Positions 33,767-42,888 of a DNA stretch of 42,888 nt are shown in pieces. The notes beneath the pieces were generated by a model, which saw only the letters and a list, made by a program, of their open reading frames with translations, made no database searches and was not told where the DNA came from. Every line of letters starts with the position of its first letter. The first letter of the stretch is position 1. Position numbers and translations under genes: made by a program. The DNA is from Candidatus Moraniibacteriota bacterium (lineage in GTDB: Bacteria > Patescibacteriota > Minisyncoccia > Moranbacterales > UBA1568), in the NCBI GenBank assembly GCA_013336285.1, contig JAAXTX010000007.1, forward strand, positions 1 to 42,888. Reading direction: 5' to 3'.

Positions 33767-36001
33767 CTATTTCGCCTGTTTCAGGAGATCCGCGGCAGGA
33801 TTTGGCTTCAGGGCCGATCTGAACTTCTCCACTTTATCCTTCCTGGTCGGATCATCCTTGTACCGTTCGACATATTTCGACGCTACCAAGGCGGCTTCCT
33901 GGGTGTTTCCCGTCTTGATGAGGGCTACGGCGTAGTTATACCAGGTCTCACCGAGTTCGGGAACGGTCTCATATATATCCTTCAGTTGTCGAACGACTTC
34001 CACGTAGTCATTCTCCCCTATGGCGATATTCGCAAGATTGTATCTGGCAGGAAAGAGCCACGGATTCAAAACGATCGCCCGTTGATAATAGCGTTTAGCG
34101 AGCGCGGTATCGTTCGAGTCCTTCGAATAGGCCGCGAGTTGAAACAAGACCTCTTCCGACTCACCGAGACGACTGATCGACGTCTCGAGCGCGGACTTCG
34201 CCGAAGCGGTATCCTTTCGGAACAAGAACCGACCTGCTTCATAGGCCCATGGGTCGTATGACCGTTCATCAAGCTTACGCTGTTCCGCTTCGACGAACGC
34301 TTTCAGGTCCCCGTCGGAAATCGATTCGCTTTCCTTGTACAGTCTGAGCTTATCGAAATTTGAGAGATCGTCGGGACGGATCCGAATCAGATACCTCAGA
34401 TTCTCGAATGAACGTTCCCGGCCTCCTTGTTTGAGCGCGATAAGGAACAGATTGGAATACGCCCAGGCATATTTGTCATCTGCCGCCTTCGCCGCCTCGA
34501 AATACTCCGATGCTTTCGCCTCGTTTCCAGACTCGCGATATCCGTCACCGATCGTAAACAGCGCGTTGGCCTCGCCGACGGCCTTGAATACAGGAAGCGG
34601 AAGAATGGAGAAGACAAGGAATATTCCGGCTATCAAGGAAAGTTGCAACGCGCCGCGTTTGGTCCGTTCCAGATACATATCCAGGACGGATATGACCGAA
34701 TATGCCGAAAATACGATAAGGAACGGGAATAACGGCAAGCGGTATCGGCTATTTATGTTGGTCGCGATGAGTACGGAAATATACCCGCCGATCAGAATAA
34801 GAAGCAGGATCTTTCGTTGACTTCCGAAATCCGGATCTACGTTCCCGCCGATAGGAACGAGTCCGTCTTTTTTTCGGGACAGGAACCGGACGAACCCCGC
34901 GAATCCTAATATCAGGATCGGCCACGCACCGGGGAGAAAACGTAGGACCGGTATCCGTGAAGCATAATAGTCGTAACTGTAATTATCACTCACTTCCCCG
35001 CGATTCAACACGAGCAATGCCTTGTTACCGAGTGTGGATATGAAATGTCCCGGATTATCCGATATTTCCGTGAGCGTCTTTCCTATCCAGAAACGTGAGA
35101 CTTCGGACGGCTTCAGAGAGTGACCGGCAAACGCTTCCGCCATGCCGACGGCGTCCTTTTCCTCGAACTTCGGATGCGGACGGAGAAACGGCGGTGCGAG
35201 TGCGGTCGTGCCGTCACCCCCGTACCAGTTCCCCTGATACAAGACGAGGCCGATGGAATAATTCGTAGGCACGAAGTCATGACCGACCGCATAGTTCCTT
35301 GCGGCGACGGGAACGATGAATACCATCAATCCGAACGTGAACAGCCCCGCCAAGACGAAACGTTCCGAGCGCGCCAGCTTCCGATGCAGCCAGAACGCGG
35401 CTCCGACGAGCAAGGGCCAGAAAACGAGATTGTTACCTTTAATAAGAACGGTGACCCCGAGCAGAAGTCCGAGTGTGAAGTACCGCTTCCTATCGACGCC
35501 GGAAAACACCCGGAACAGATACAGCGCGAACGATGTGAGTATCCAGACTTCGAGTCCTGTCTTGAGCAGCAACCCTTCGTAAAAAACGAACGGTCCGTAC
35601 ACCGCGGCGATGATACCGGAAAGAAGCGCCACCCTGACATCGAACAGACGTTTCGCCAACAGATATACCGCGACCGGAAGCGTAGCGCCCAACAACCATT
35701 GAAATACGAGTACGAGCGACGCGGCGGACCCACCGAAGAATTTTATGAAACCGGCAAGGAAATACGCATAGAACGGCTCCGTAAAAAATATCCTGTTCCC
35801 GATCCAACCCTGCGCGATAATATCCTTGGCCCACTCCACATAGTATTCGGCGTCAAGGATGGGAAGACGAAGCTCCTCATACCGGAACAGAAAAATCGCG
35901 TAAACGATGCGAATGACTGCCGCAAGGACCATGAGGCCCCACAATTTTGCCTTTTCGGTACGAAACGCTGACGAGAAAAAAAGTTTCACCGACAAGAACA
36001 T
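33767..36001 (-). CDS. GT39/ArnT-like membrane glycosyltransferase with C-terminal TPR region
   Basis: Multi-TM N-terminal half 'YYVEWAKDIIAQGWIGNRIFFTEPFYAYFLAGFIKFFG', then TPR-like 'AYSKDSNDTALAKRYYQRAIVLNPWLFPARYNLANIAIGENDY'. Confidence 0.78.
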   Translation of the reverse strand: MFLSVKLFFSSAFRTEKAKLWGLMVLAAVIRIVYAIFLFRYEELRLPILDAEYYVEWAKDIIAQGWIGNRIFFTEPFYAYFLAGFIKFFGGSAASLVLVFQWLLGATLPVAVYLLAKRLFDVRVALLSGIIAAVYGPFVFYEGLLLKTGLEVWILTSFALYLFRVFSGVDRKRYFTLGLLLGVTVLIKGNNLVFWPLLVGAAFWLHRKLARSERFVLAGLFTFGLMVFIVPVAARNYAVGHDFVPTNYSIGLVLYQGNWYGGDGTTALAPPFLRPHPKFEEKDAVGMAEAFAGHSLKPSEVSRFWIGKTLTEISDNPGHFISTLGNKALLVLNRGEVSDNYSYDYYASRIPVLRFLPGAWPILILGFAGFVRFLSRKKDGLVPIGGNVDPDFGSQRKILLLILIGGYISVLIATNINSRYRLPLFPFLIVFSAYSVISVLDMYLERTKRGALQLSLIAGIFLVFSILPLPVFKAVGEANALFTIGDGYRESGNEAKASEYFEAAKAADDKYAWAYSNLFLIALKQGGRERSFENLRYLIRIRPDDLSNFDKLRLYKESESISDGDLKAFVEAEQRKLDERSYDPWAYEAGRFLFRKDTASAKSALETSISRLGESEEVLFQLAAYSKDSNDTALAKRYYQRAIVLNPWLFPARYNLANIAIGENDYVEVVRQLKDIYETVPELGETWYNYAVALIKTGNTQEAALVASKYVERYKDDPTRKDKVEKFRSALKPNPAADLLKQAK

Positions 36002-36162
36002 GCGACGACCTCCTGCCGACTCAGCCGCTCCGCCCCCCCCTTGAAACGCGAGTGATATTCCTTCGCTTCCTTATAATCAAGACGGAACTTATCCTGAAGA
36101 CGTTTGACGGACGCTCCCGGATGATCCTTGAGGTATCGCTCCATCTTTTCACTTCGACGCAT
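35986..36162 (-). CDS. Small protein (58 aa), not in ORF track
   Basis: ATG at 36162: MRRSEKMERYLKDHPGASVKRLQDKFRLDYKEAKEYHSRFKGGAERLSRQEVVACSCR*; lies between rpoD and the GT gene, overlapping the GT start by 16 nt. Confidence 0.55.
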   Translation of the reverse strand: MRRSEKMERYLKDHPGASVKRLQDKFRLDYKEAKEYHSRFKGGAERLSRQEVVACSCR

Positions 36163-36181
36163 ACCTTTCCGTGTAACAATC

Positions 36182-37666
36182 CTAGTAATGCCGCAGTTTT
36201 TTCACGTTATCGTGCTCTCGGATCTTCTCGAGCGCCTTGGCCTCGATCTGTCGTATACGCTCGCGCGTGACACCGAATTCCTGCCCTACCTCCTCAAGGG
36301 TATGCGTAATACCGTCGTCGAGACCGAAGCGGATCTTGAGAATCTTCTGCTCGCGGGGAGTAAGCTCACTCAGAATGTCGGCGATATGCTCGCGGAGGAG
36401 CTTTCGCGCCGCCGACTGACTCGGCATGACCGTCTCGGTATCCTCGATGAAGTCTCCGAGTACGGAATCGTCGTCGCTGTCGCCGATCGAGGTCTCGAGT
36501 GAGACGGTCTCTTGTGAAATTTTCTGAATATGACGTACTTTATCGACTTCCATACCCATTTCCGCGGCAATTTCCTCGGGAAGAGGTTCTCGACCGAGTT
36601 CCTGAACCAATCGACGGGTCACCTGAAGGTATTTGTTGATGGTCTCGACCATGTGCACCGGGATGCGGATCGTGCGGGACTGATCGGCAAGCGCACGGGT
36701 GATAGCCTGGCGGATCCACCAGGTCGCGTACGTCGAGAACTTGTACCCCTTGCGATAATCGAACTTTTCAACTGCCCTGAACAAACCCATATTCCCTTCC
36801 TGGATCAGATCAAGAAGCGAAAGATTATGAGACCGACCGACATATTTCTTGGCGATAGAGACGACGAGACGAAGGTTCGCTTCGGTCAAACGCTGCTTCG
36901 CCTGGACATCGCCTTTCTCTATCAATTTGGCAAGGCGCACCTCGTCCTCGCCTGAAAGCAGTGAGACGCGACCGATTTCCCGAAGATACATCTGTACGAG
37001 ATCCGCCGTTCCTTCACCTTCTTCCGGCGGAAGGCGATCGAAATTGGATTCTTTCTTCGCGGCCCGTCCCTTTCCCTTCTCTTTTTCCTTCTCGAACTCG
37101 GCTCCGAGTTTCTCCGTTTCGACCTTGAGTACCTCGGCGGACGTTACGACACGAACACCGGCGATCTCCAGACTCTCATAGAGGTTTTCAAGCGCATCGA
37201 GATCGGCTTCGACATCCGGAAGAATATGAATGATCTCGTCTTCCGTCACGAAACCGCGCTGCTTTCCCCGTGCGACGATCTCATCGAAAGCACCCTTCTT
37301 GGCTTCGGCCCGAAGCTCCGTTTTCGTCTTCTTTTCCGGCTTCCTTGCGACACTTTTTTTTGCGGGCGACTTTTTTCCGTTAAATGCCTTCTTTGGCGTC
37401 ATTTTCTTCGCCGTCTTTTTTTCGGCAACTTTCTTTGCGGGAGTTTTTTTCACGACCGCCTTCTTAACAAGTTTCGTCGTAATTTTCTTACCCTGCTTTT
37501 TCACGACAGGCTTCGTTTTCGGCATAACCTTCTTCACATGCGCCTTCTTTGCAGGCTTCGCTTTCTTCGAAGCGGGCTTCTTCGACACGGCTTTCTTTAC
37601 CGGCTTTTTCGGAGCGGCTTTGGCAGATTTCTTCACGGCCTTCTTCGTCATGGATTTCTTGTTCAT
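36182..37666 (-). CDS. rpoD: RNA polymerase primary sigma factor with Lys/Ala-rich N-terminal extension
   Basis: Regions 2-4 '[62 protein letters not shown]' and '[18 protein letters not shown]'. Confidence 0.97.
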   Translation of the reverse strand: MNKKSMTKKAVKKSAKAAPKKPVKKAVSKKPASKKAKPAKKAHVKKVMPKTKPVVKKQGKKITTKLVKKAVVKKTPAKKVAEKKTAKKMTPKKAFNGKKSPAKKSVARKPEKKTKTELRAEAKKGAFDEIVARGKQRGFVTEDEIIHILPDVEADLDALENLYESLEIAGVRVVTSAEVLKVETEKLGAEFEKEKEKGKGRAAKKESNFDRLPPEEGEGTADLVQMYLREIGRVSLLSGEDEVRLAKLIEKGDVQAKQRLTEANLRLVVSIAKKYVGRSHNLSLLDLIQEGNMGLFRAVEKFDYRKGYKFSTYATWWIRQAITRALADQSRTIRIPVHMVETINKYLQVTRRLVQELGREPLPEEIAAEMGMEVDKVRHIQKISQETVSLETSIGDSDDDSVLGDFIEDTETVMPSQSAARKLLREHIADILSELTPREQKILKIRFGLDDGITHTLEEVGQEFGVTRERIRQIEAKALEKIREHDNVKKLRHY

Positions 37667-37786
37667 AGGCTATTCGTTTCGCATTAAATATATACGGTAT
37701 GAAAAATGTAGAGGCGGTCCGCACTGCGATGCGGTATCCGCCGTTCACTTGAAAAAATACCCTGTTTCAGGGAAAAAGTCAATTTT

Positions 37787-39589
37787 TTACCCACGTTTGG
37801 AGGTCATTCCGCTCAAGCGTCCGAGCAGTTCTTGTTCTTTCTTCTTGTCACCGTTACGTTTCGCTTCCTCTATGTCCGCCGCAAGCGTCGTCAGTTGCTC
37901 TTTGCGAAGTTCCGATACCAATTGCGAAACAAGTTCCGCGAAGACGCCCTTTCTTCGTTCCCGGAGTTCGAAATCATATCCTTTTTCCTCGGAAACGAAC
38001 TTGTCGGCTTCAAAAAGGAGCCCGGCCGCCCGCCGTTTCATTGCTTCGTCTGAGAACGAATCCGTAACCGATACCCCTCCTTTGGCAACTATCGCGGTGT
38101 AGATGGGATCAAGCGACAGATACTCACGGACAGCTTCGGGAAGCCGTATATCCTTCAAAAGGTTCGCTTCCGAAAGCAACAATCCTATGATACTATCGCG
38201 CACGGTATCCGATCTCCTTGAAAAGGACGCTCCTACCGCACGAACATCCTCCTTGGCTTCCACGCGTGTCCTTCCGAAATCTCGCGCCCGATCTTCGTCC
38301 GACCGACGTAAGACCCCGATCAACGCCCTCTCTTCCACTCTCAGCCTCGAAGAAAGCTGTTGCCTCCAATAATTCCGATCGATATCACTGTTCATCGCCG
38401 AAAGTAAGGGAGCGAAATCCGATGCTACCATCTTCTTTCCTTCGGGAAGAGAAATATCATACCTGTCAGCGAATCTGTTTAAGAAAAATTCCGGTGCCGG
38501 AACGGCGTTTCGTATGGCAACACGAAGAGCTTCGGGATTTTCAAGAGCCGCATCTGCCGCATCTTTGCCTTCCGTAAGTACTACGATCGAAACGGACATT
38601 TCTTTTCCCAGCGCGAGCAGTGTCCCTTTCCACGCGGCTTCCTGTCCGGCGCCGTCCATATCGAAAAACAGCCTGATTCCGTTTCCGTAGCGCTTGAGAA
38701 TATCAAGATGTTCCCCCGTTAGGGCCGTTCCGGACGCGGCGACCGTATTGCGGATGCCTGCCTGATGACATGCGATGACATCCATCTGACCCTCCACTAA
38801 AATCGTCTCCCCGACTTCTTTTATCGCCTGTTTTGCCTGGAATATGCCATAAATCGCACGGCTTTTATGATACAGAGGGGTCTCCGGCGTATTGATATAT
38901 TTTGCCTGGCTTTCGTCGCTTCCCGGTGCGACACGAGCCGAATAACCTATGATGCGTCCTACTATGTCGGTAATGGGAAACGTTATCCGATCACGAAACC
39001 GGTCATAGTACCCGGCTCGACCGTCTTTGGCGATGACAAGGCCGACTTCCTCGAGTTCGTCGGGGTCATATCCGCGTGAAACGAGAAAATCATTCAGATG
39101 CCTCCAACCCGGAAGTGAGTATCCGACACGGAATGTCGCCAAGCTTTCGTCCGAAATACCACGTTTCCGGAGATACGGAAGCGCCGTCTTGCTTCCTTCT
39201 CCTTCCCTAAGCTGTTTTTCGAAGAATTTAGTCGTGAGTTCGAGAATTTCCCTGCCTCTGTCGGGGCGTTCCACCCCATCCTGGGTCAGGATACCCGTAC
39301 GGCGATGTTCCGGAACTTCCACACCGGCACGGTCAGCGAGTAACTTGAGCGCTTCACGAAAGTCGATTCCCTCGATTTCCTGGACGAACGAGAACATATC
39401 GCCACCTTTTCCGCATCCGAAACAATGGAACATCTGCCGTTCCTCATTTACCATGAACGACGGCGATTTCTCATTATGAAAAGGGCAGCACGCCTTCCAA
39501 TGCGTGCCGGACTTCGTGAGACGGAGATACGATCCGACCACATCAACGATATTGAGTCTCGATTTGACTTCCGGAACGATCGAATCCAT
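37787..39589 (-). CDS. dnaG: DNA primase
   Basis: Zn-finger 'CCPFHNEKSPSFMVNEERQMFHCFGCGKGGDMFSF', Toprim 'ILVEGQMDVIACHQAG'; start set at MDSIVPEVK. Confidence 0.97.
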   Translation of the reverse strand: MDSIVPEVKSRLNIVDVVGSYLRLTKSGTHWKACCPFHNEKSPSFMVNEERQMFHCFGCGKGGDMFSFVQEIEGIDFREALKLLADRAGVEVPEHRRTGILTQDGVERPDRGREILELTTKFFEKQLREGEGSKTALPYLRKRGISDESLATFRVGYSLPGWRHLNDFLVSRGYDPDELEEVGLVIAKDGRAGYYDRFRDRITFPITDIVGRIIGYSARVAPGSDESQAKYINTPETPLYHKSRAIYGIFQAKQAIKEVGETILVEGQMDVIACHQAGIRNTVAASGTALTGEHLDILKRYGNGIRLFFDMDGAGQEAAWKGTLLALGKEMSVSIVVLTEGKDAADAALENPEALRVAIRNAVPAPEFFLNRFADRYDISLPEGKKMVASDFAPLLSAMNSDIDRNYWRQQLSSRLRVEERALIGVLRRSDEDRARDFGRTRVEAKEDVRAVGASFSRRSDTVRDSIIGLLLSEANLLKDIRLPEAVREYLSLDPIYTAIVAKGGVSVTDSFSDEAMKRRAAGLLFEADKFVSEEKGYDFELRERRKGVFAELVSQLVSELRKEQLTTLAADIEEAKRNGDKKKEQELLGRLSGMTSKRG

Positions 39590-39619
39590 GTTTTTGCGCA
39601 AAATTTTGCAATTTCCGAT

Positions 39620-39937
39620 CTATTTTCCTCCTTTTTTCTTCCGTTCACCGTCCATATCCCGGACAATCCTCCTCATAGACAGGATACCTGCCAAGAAAAA
39701 CACGGAGAATAGGGTGCGTAGCGTATCCGCCACAAGGACGGCTATTTCCCTGGTCCCAGGAACATACCAGAAATTCGCGATTTCCGCCAGCAGGAAACAG
39801 ACGATTCCCGCGAGAAACAATTTATAAGCTACGTCGAGCCTCATTTCGACACGCCAGACGACTCCGGCCGTAAAGACGATGGAGAGAAGCAGAGCGACGA
39901 TCATTACCGAATTGACGAGAAGTGAAAATATTTCCAT
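39620..39937 (-). CDS. Small membrane protein (105 aa)
   Basis: Three hydrophobic segments, basic tail; immediately follows the upstream CDS. Confidence 0.65.
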   Translation of the reverse strand: MEIFSLLVNSVMIVALLLSIVFTAGVVWRVEMRLDVAYKLFLAGIVCFLLAEIANFWYVPGTREIAVLVADTLRTLFSVFFLAGILSMRRIVRDMDGERKKKGGK

Positions 39938-39938
39938 A

Positions 39939-41357
39939 TCAGCCTGACACCCCCTTTCCTTTTCCTGAGCCGAAAAATCCCGCCCTTATCAGATTCCGTT
40001 CGGTAATCCGTCGCGCCGATTCCATGAACATGCGATATTCCTCCGCGAAAAGCGACGCCCAAAGCAATAAAAGCAGGAGGAGAAGCAGCGATATCGTCCC
40101 CAGTTGACTGAGTAGCTGCGGGTATGTCACCTGGACACCCCCACCGAAGTTCAGAATCGGCAGCGGAAGCAATAAGAACGACACTTCACGGCTTACATCG
40201 AAGTTCCCGAAGAGAAGATCCGCGCGCAAACGATACCTTCCTTCCCGCAGATACGAAGGAATCGTGATGGATCCGGCAGTCTTGTTTCCCCGTTTAAGTA
40301 TTATGTTTTCAGTCAAAGAAAGGACGGCTTTTCCTTCCTGGTCTACCACTGCATACGTAGCGACAGCCGTAGTACCCTCGTACGCGGGATCGAGGCTCTT
40401 GATTTCGACGGTAAACGGCAAGTCTCGGCCCTGATATGTCTCGGACACCGCTGACCGAAGAACGAAATCCAGCGGAATGGTACAAGATGCCGAGTCCGGG
40501 CCGTTTGTCGTAGATGATGTCGGTACGACCGTGGTCATCGGTTTCGATTCCGATACCTTCTTCTCTTCTTTTTTCTCGCTCACCTTGAAAAGCAGGCTTT
40601 TCGATACGGTCACGGTCGGATCGGTCGGATCCGTCGAAGTAACGAAGACTGTCATTGTACCGTATGGAAGATTGATCGGCGGTTTCCAGCTGAAGTAACC
40701 GTTCATATTCGCGTATACCCTTGCTGAGACCGACACGGATCCGCCCGTAACGAGAAAGTCCATTTGTGCGGAAGGAATATTGGTCGTTCCAGAAAAGACG
40801 GGCTTTCGCGATTCGGTTTCCGGTATTCCGGTATAGCTGGCAACCGCTTTTCCATCGAACGATACGATTTCAAGCGTGGGAACGAACGTAATTACGCATT
40901 CGGAAGGGGTAGCGACCGATATCGGATCCGATATCGCCGATCCGGGGCCCATAGGGCCGTTCGCGGTAACTTCGTAGGCGTATGTCGTTCCGACCGAGAC
41001 GGTCGAATCGCTAAAGTCTGACGCCGTAAGGCCGCTCACCAGAGGTAGTCCGTCCCGACTGATATCGTACGACACGGAATTCTCGTCATCCGCCCAATCG
41101 ATCGACACGGACAGATTTCCAGACACGCAGGCGGTATTCGCCGTAACGGTCGGTTTTTGCGGCGGACCCATGACGCGGGCCGTTATCGTTATCGTATCAT
41201 CGGCAAGAGCGCTCCACTTATGCCGGATGTCGGACATGAGAAATTCCGGGCTGTATGCGACGGATAATGCGAGATATGAGACGAACATCCAAACGGAGAC
41301 ACGGACATGCGCCCCGGCTACGTTTTTCAATATCGTTTTCGTCTTTTTTTTACCCAT
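39939..41357 (-). CDS. Surface protein with fibronectin-III/Ig-like domains and C-terminal TM anchor
   Basis: N-terminal hydrophobic signal; FN3-like 'SVSIDWADDENSVSYDISRDGLPLVSGLTASDFSDSTVSVGTTYAYEVTANG'; C-terminal L-rich TM; ATG at 41357. Confidence 0.75.
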   Translation of the reverse strand: MGKKKTKTILKNVAGAHVRVSVWMFVSYLALSVAYSPEFLMSDIRHKWSALADDTITITARVMGPPQKPTVTANTACVSGNLSVSIDWADDENSVSYDISRDGLPLVSGLTASDFSDSTVSVGTTYAYEVTANGPMGPGSAISDPISVATPSECVITFVPTLEIVSFDGKAVASYTGIPETESRKPVFSGTTNIPSAQMDFLVTGGSVSVSARVYANMNGYFSWKPPINLPYGTMTVFVTSTDPTDPTVTVSKSLLFKVSEKKEEKKVSESKPMTTVVPTSSTTNGPDSASCTIPLDFVLRSAVSETYQGRDLPFTVEIKSLDPAYEGTTAVATYAVVDQEGKAVLSLTENIILKRGNKTAGSITIPSYLREGRYRLRADLLFGNFDVSREVSFLLLPLPILNFGGGVQVTYPQLLSQLGTISLLLLLLLLLWASLFAEEYRMFMESARRITERNLIRAGFFGSGKGKGVSG

Positions 41358-41363
41358 ATTCAC

Positions 41364-41369
41364 ATTATA
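41364..41369 (-). promoter_or_regulatory. Consensus -10 (TATAAT) 6 nt before the FN3-protein ATG; predicted leaderless
   Basis: Minus strand ...CCGTGTATAATgtgaatATG. Confidence 0.6.
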
Positions 41370-41431
41370 CACGGAAAACACTGAGAAAAATAAAAATCCC
41401 CCTTGCGGAGGATCTTCCCCTATAAAGTCCG

Positions 41432-42376
41432 CTACTTTTTCACATTTCCGATAATGATCAGGATATCCGCACCATCTGGCACCCTTTCCCCTTCCGGCAG
41501 ACCGGATGACGAAACGGTCCCGCCAGTGAGACCCGCGAGTTCCGATGCTTCCTGCGACCTGATCCCGGACAGATCGACGATAAGCGTACCTTCATAATCC
41601 TTTTTCGATGCCGCGTCCTTAGTCACCACTTCCATGGTTTCGGCATACGTTCCAACCACCTGCTTCTCGGTCTTCGCGGTAACACCGGCGATCGGACTTC
41701 CGTTGTACAGGGCGATTTTTGCCTTTCCGGCTGGTGCCGGGACCGATACGGGTTGCGTCTGGTTCGGATTTTCCGTCGTCGAAGCCGAAATGTCCGACGT
41801 CACCGACGCCGTATCGGAAGGTTGTGCGGAAGTGTCGGCCGATTCCTGACCCTGTGTCGGGTCCTTGGTGCTGACCGGAGAGACATTCATGATTCGCCCG
41901 GTCGACGGACGAAATAAGATCGCCCTTCCCGACTGCTGATAGATGAGAACCTTATCCCCGTTCTCAGCCGGCCTGAAGAATTCCTGGTCAACGAGCTTTT
42001 CTTTGTCGGTCACGGTCGCCAGAGTCGGCGTCTCGCCTCGTGGGAGTTCCATGACACGATCGATCCTGGAAATAAGCTGTTCGATTTCGCTTCCTTCGGG
42101 CTTCACCTCGCTCGCGACCTTATAGGCCCGGTAGAAATATATCGCCGCCCCTATGGCTGAAAAAAGAAGTACCGACGTGACGGCCCATATCGATACGGCG
42201 GTTAAGTCGATCTTTTGGGTCCTTGATTCGATCGCGGATTTTTTCTTCGTCCTTGAAACGGTCGGTTTCGGTTTCAACACGTCTGTCTCCTTTCGGAACG
42301 ATCGTATCGATGCGAGGGACTTCTTCGGTTCCGTCGCCGGCACCTCGGCAGATTCCGATTTTTTCTTTTTCGGCAT
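41432..42376 (-). CDS. Membrane-anchored LytR_C-domain protein
   Basis: TM near N-terminus; C-terminal 'KAKIALYNGSPIAGVTAKTEKQVVGTYAETMEVV...GADILIIIG' is LytR_C-like. Confidence 0.75.
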   Translation of the reverse strand: MPKKKKSESAEVPATEPKKSLASIRSFRKETDVLKPKPTVSRTKKKSAIESRTQKIDLTAVSIWAVTSVLLFSAIGAAIYFYRAYKVASEVKPEGSEIEQLISRIDRVMELPRGETPTLATVTDKEKLVDQEFFRPAENGDKVLIYQQSGRAILFRPSTGRIMNVSPVSTKDPTQGQESADTSAQPSDTASVTSDISASTTENPNQTQPVSVPAPAGKAKIALYNGSPIAGVTAKTEKQVVGTYAETMEVVTKDAASKKDYEGTLIVDLSGIRSQEASELAGLTGGTVSSSGLPEGERVPDGADILIIIGNVKK

Positions 42377-42438
42377 ACTGGTCCTTTATGTTTCTCTTTG
42401 GTGCCATTATACCCTTCAACAAATCGACACGCAAGAAA

Positions 42439-42462
42439 AATCCCTTCCGATTGGAAGGGATT
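42439..42462 (-). terminator. Intrinsic terminator
   Basis: Perfect AATCCCTTCC-GATT-GGAAGGGATT stem with minus-strand T-run. Confidence 0.75.
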
Positions 42463-42489
42463 CGATGCCACGCGATATGTGGAAAGAAA

Positions 42490-42888
42490 TCAATTATCGC
42501 TTTCAACAATCAATCCCGCCTCGTCTTGTCCGGATACGTTCAGACCATCCGATGAAAGAAAGCCGGCCATATCGATACCGGATACCGCATCGGACACTTC
42601 ACTCTGCCCGTTCGCCGACTCCGGTGATGTTCCGTCGGTCTCATATCCAGCGACCTGTTCCGTATCATCCTTGATCGTATTTTCGGATGACATCGTTTCA
42701 TCCGGGATAACCAAGTTTCCGGCCTCTGACGTGAACAGCAAATCCGTCATTGAACCGGCTATCTTGTCGATCCCATCAATCGCCTTATCCAGGCTCATCT
42801 TTACCACCTCCGGATAGTCCGAATCGGCGAGGCGGATCCGCATATCCAGCAGGGATTGCTGCAGCGCGACGAACGCATCCAAGAATCG
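42490..42888 (-). CDS. C-terminal part of a hypothetical protein (runs off the window)
   Basis: Frame is open to the right edge; the track's start is a TTG and probably internal. Confidence 0.55.
   Translation of the reverse strand, partial: RFLDAFVALQQSLLDMRIRLADSDYPEVVKMSLDKAIDGIDKIAGSMTDLLFTSEAGNLVIPDETMSSENTIKDDTEQVAGYETDGTSPESANGQSEVSDAVSGIDMAGFLSSDGLNVSGQDEAGLIVESDN

Noticed and set aside
35120-35971. 283-aa plus ORF
   Set aside because: Antisense shadow of the glycosyltransferase gene
37230-38102. 290-aa Phe-rich plus ORF resembling a membrane protein
   Set aside because: Antisense of the AAG/AAA-rich (Lys) rpoD tail reads as CTT/TTT, giving false Phe/Leu-rich sequence

Overview
The window is a bacterial chromosomal segment with mostly minus-strand genes. 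I found no rRNA and no CRISPR array. TrmB-type regulators, many small orphan ORFs and a tRNA without encoded CCA hint at a CPR/Patescibacteria-like lineage, but this is not proven. Recognisable core genes are leuA, rsgA, dnaG, rpoD and tRNA-Asn(GTT). Other recognisable products are a large SPFH/flotillin-like protein, a GT39-like glycosyltransferase with TPRs, a LytR_C protein, a vWA protein, an amidohydrolase, PspC, a CPBP protease and methyltransferases. Between these lie many single-gene units encoding small orphan proteins, many with a TTGACA-17-TAnnnT promoter and an intrinsic terminator. Highlights: (1) an AT-rich accessory island (~17.0-22.0 kb) with a compact four-gene operon: LexA/UmuD-like S24 regulator, class III nucleotidyl cyclase, DUF5706-like TM effector, second class III cyclase. 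This looks like a dual-cyclase, repressor-controlled Pycsar-type anti-phage system, next to TIGR02391 and SLOG-like genes and bracketed by inverted GTACCTGACyCC ends. (2) A complete classical leucine attenuator upstream of leuA, not in the ORF track: 25-aa leader peptide with the run ILLSLLI, plus mutually exclusive 1:2, 2:3 and 3:4 hairpins. (3) A UACG tetraloop hairpin with compensatory changes beside the start of two paralogous orphan genes. (4) Several palindromic operator candidates, predicted leaderless starts, REP-like repeats and an rpoD with a histone-H1-like Lys/Ala tail. All calls are from reading the sequence; no database search was run.
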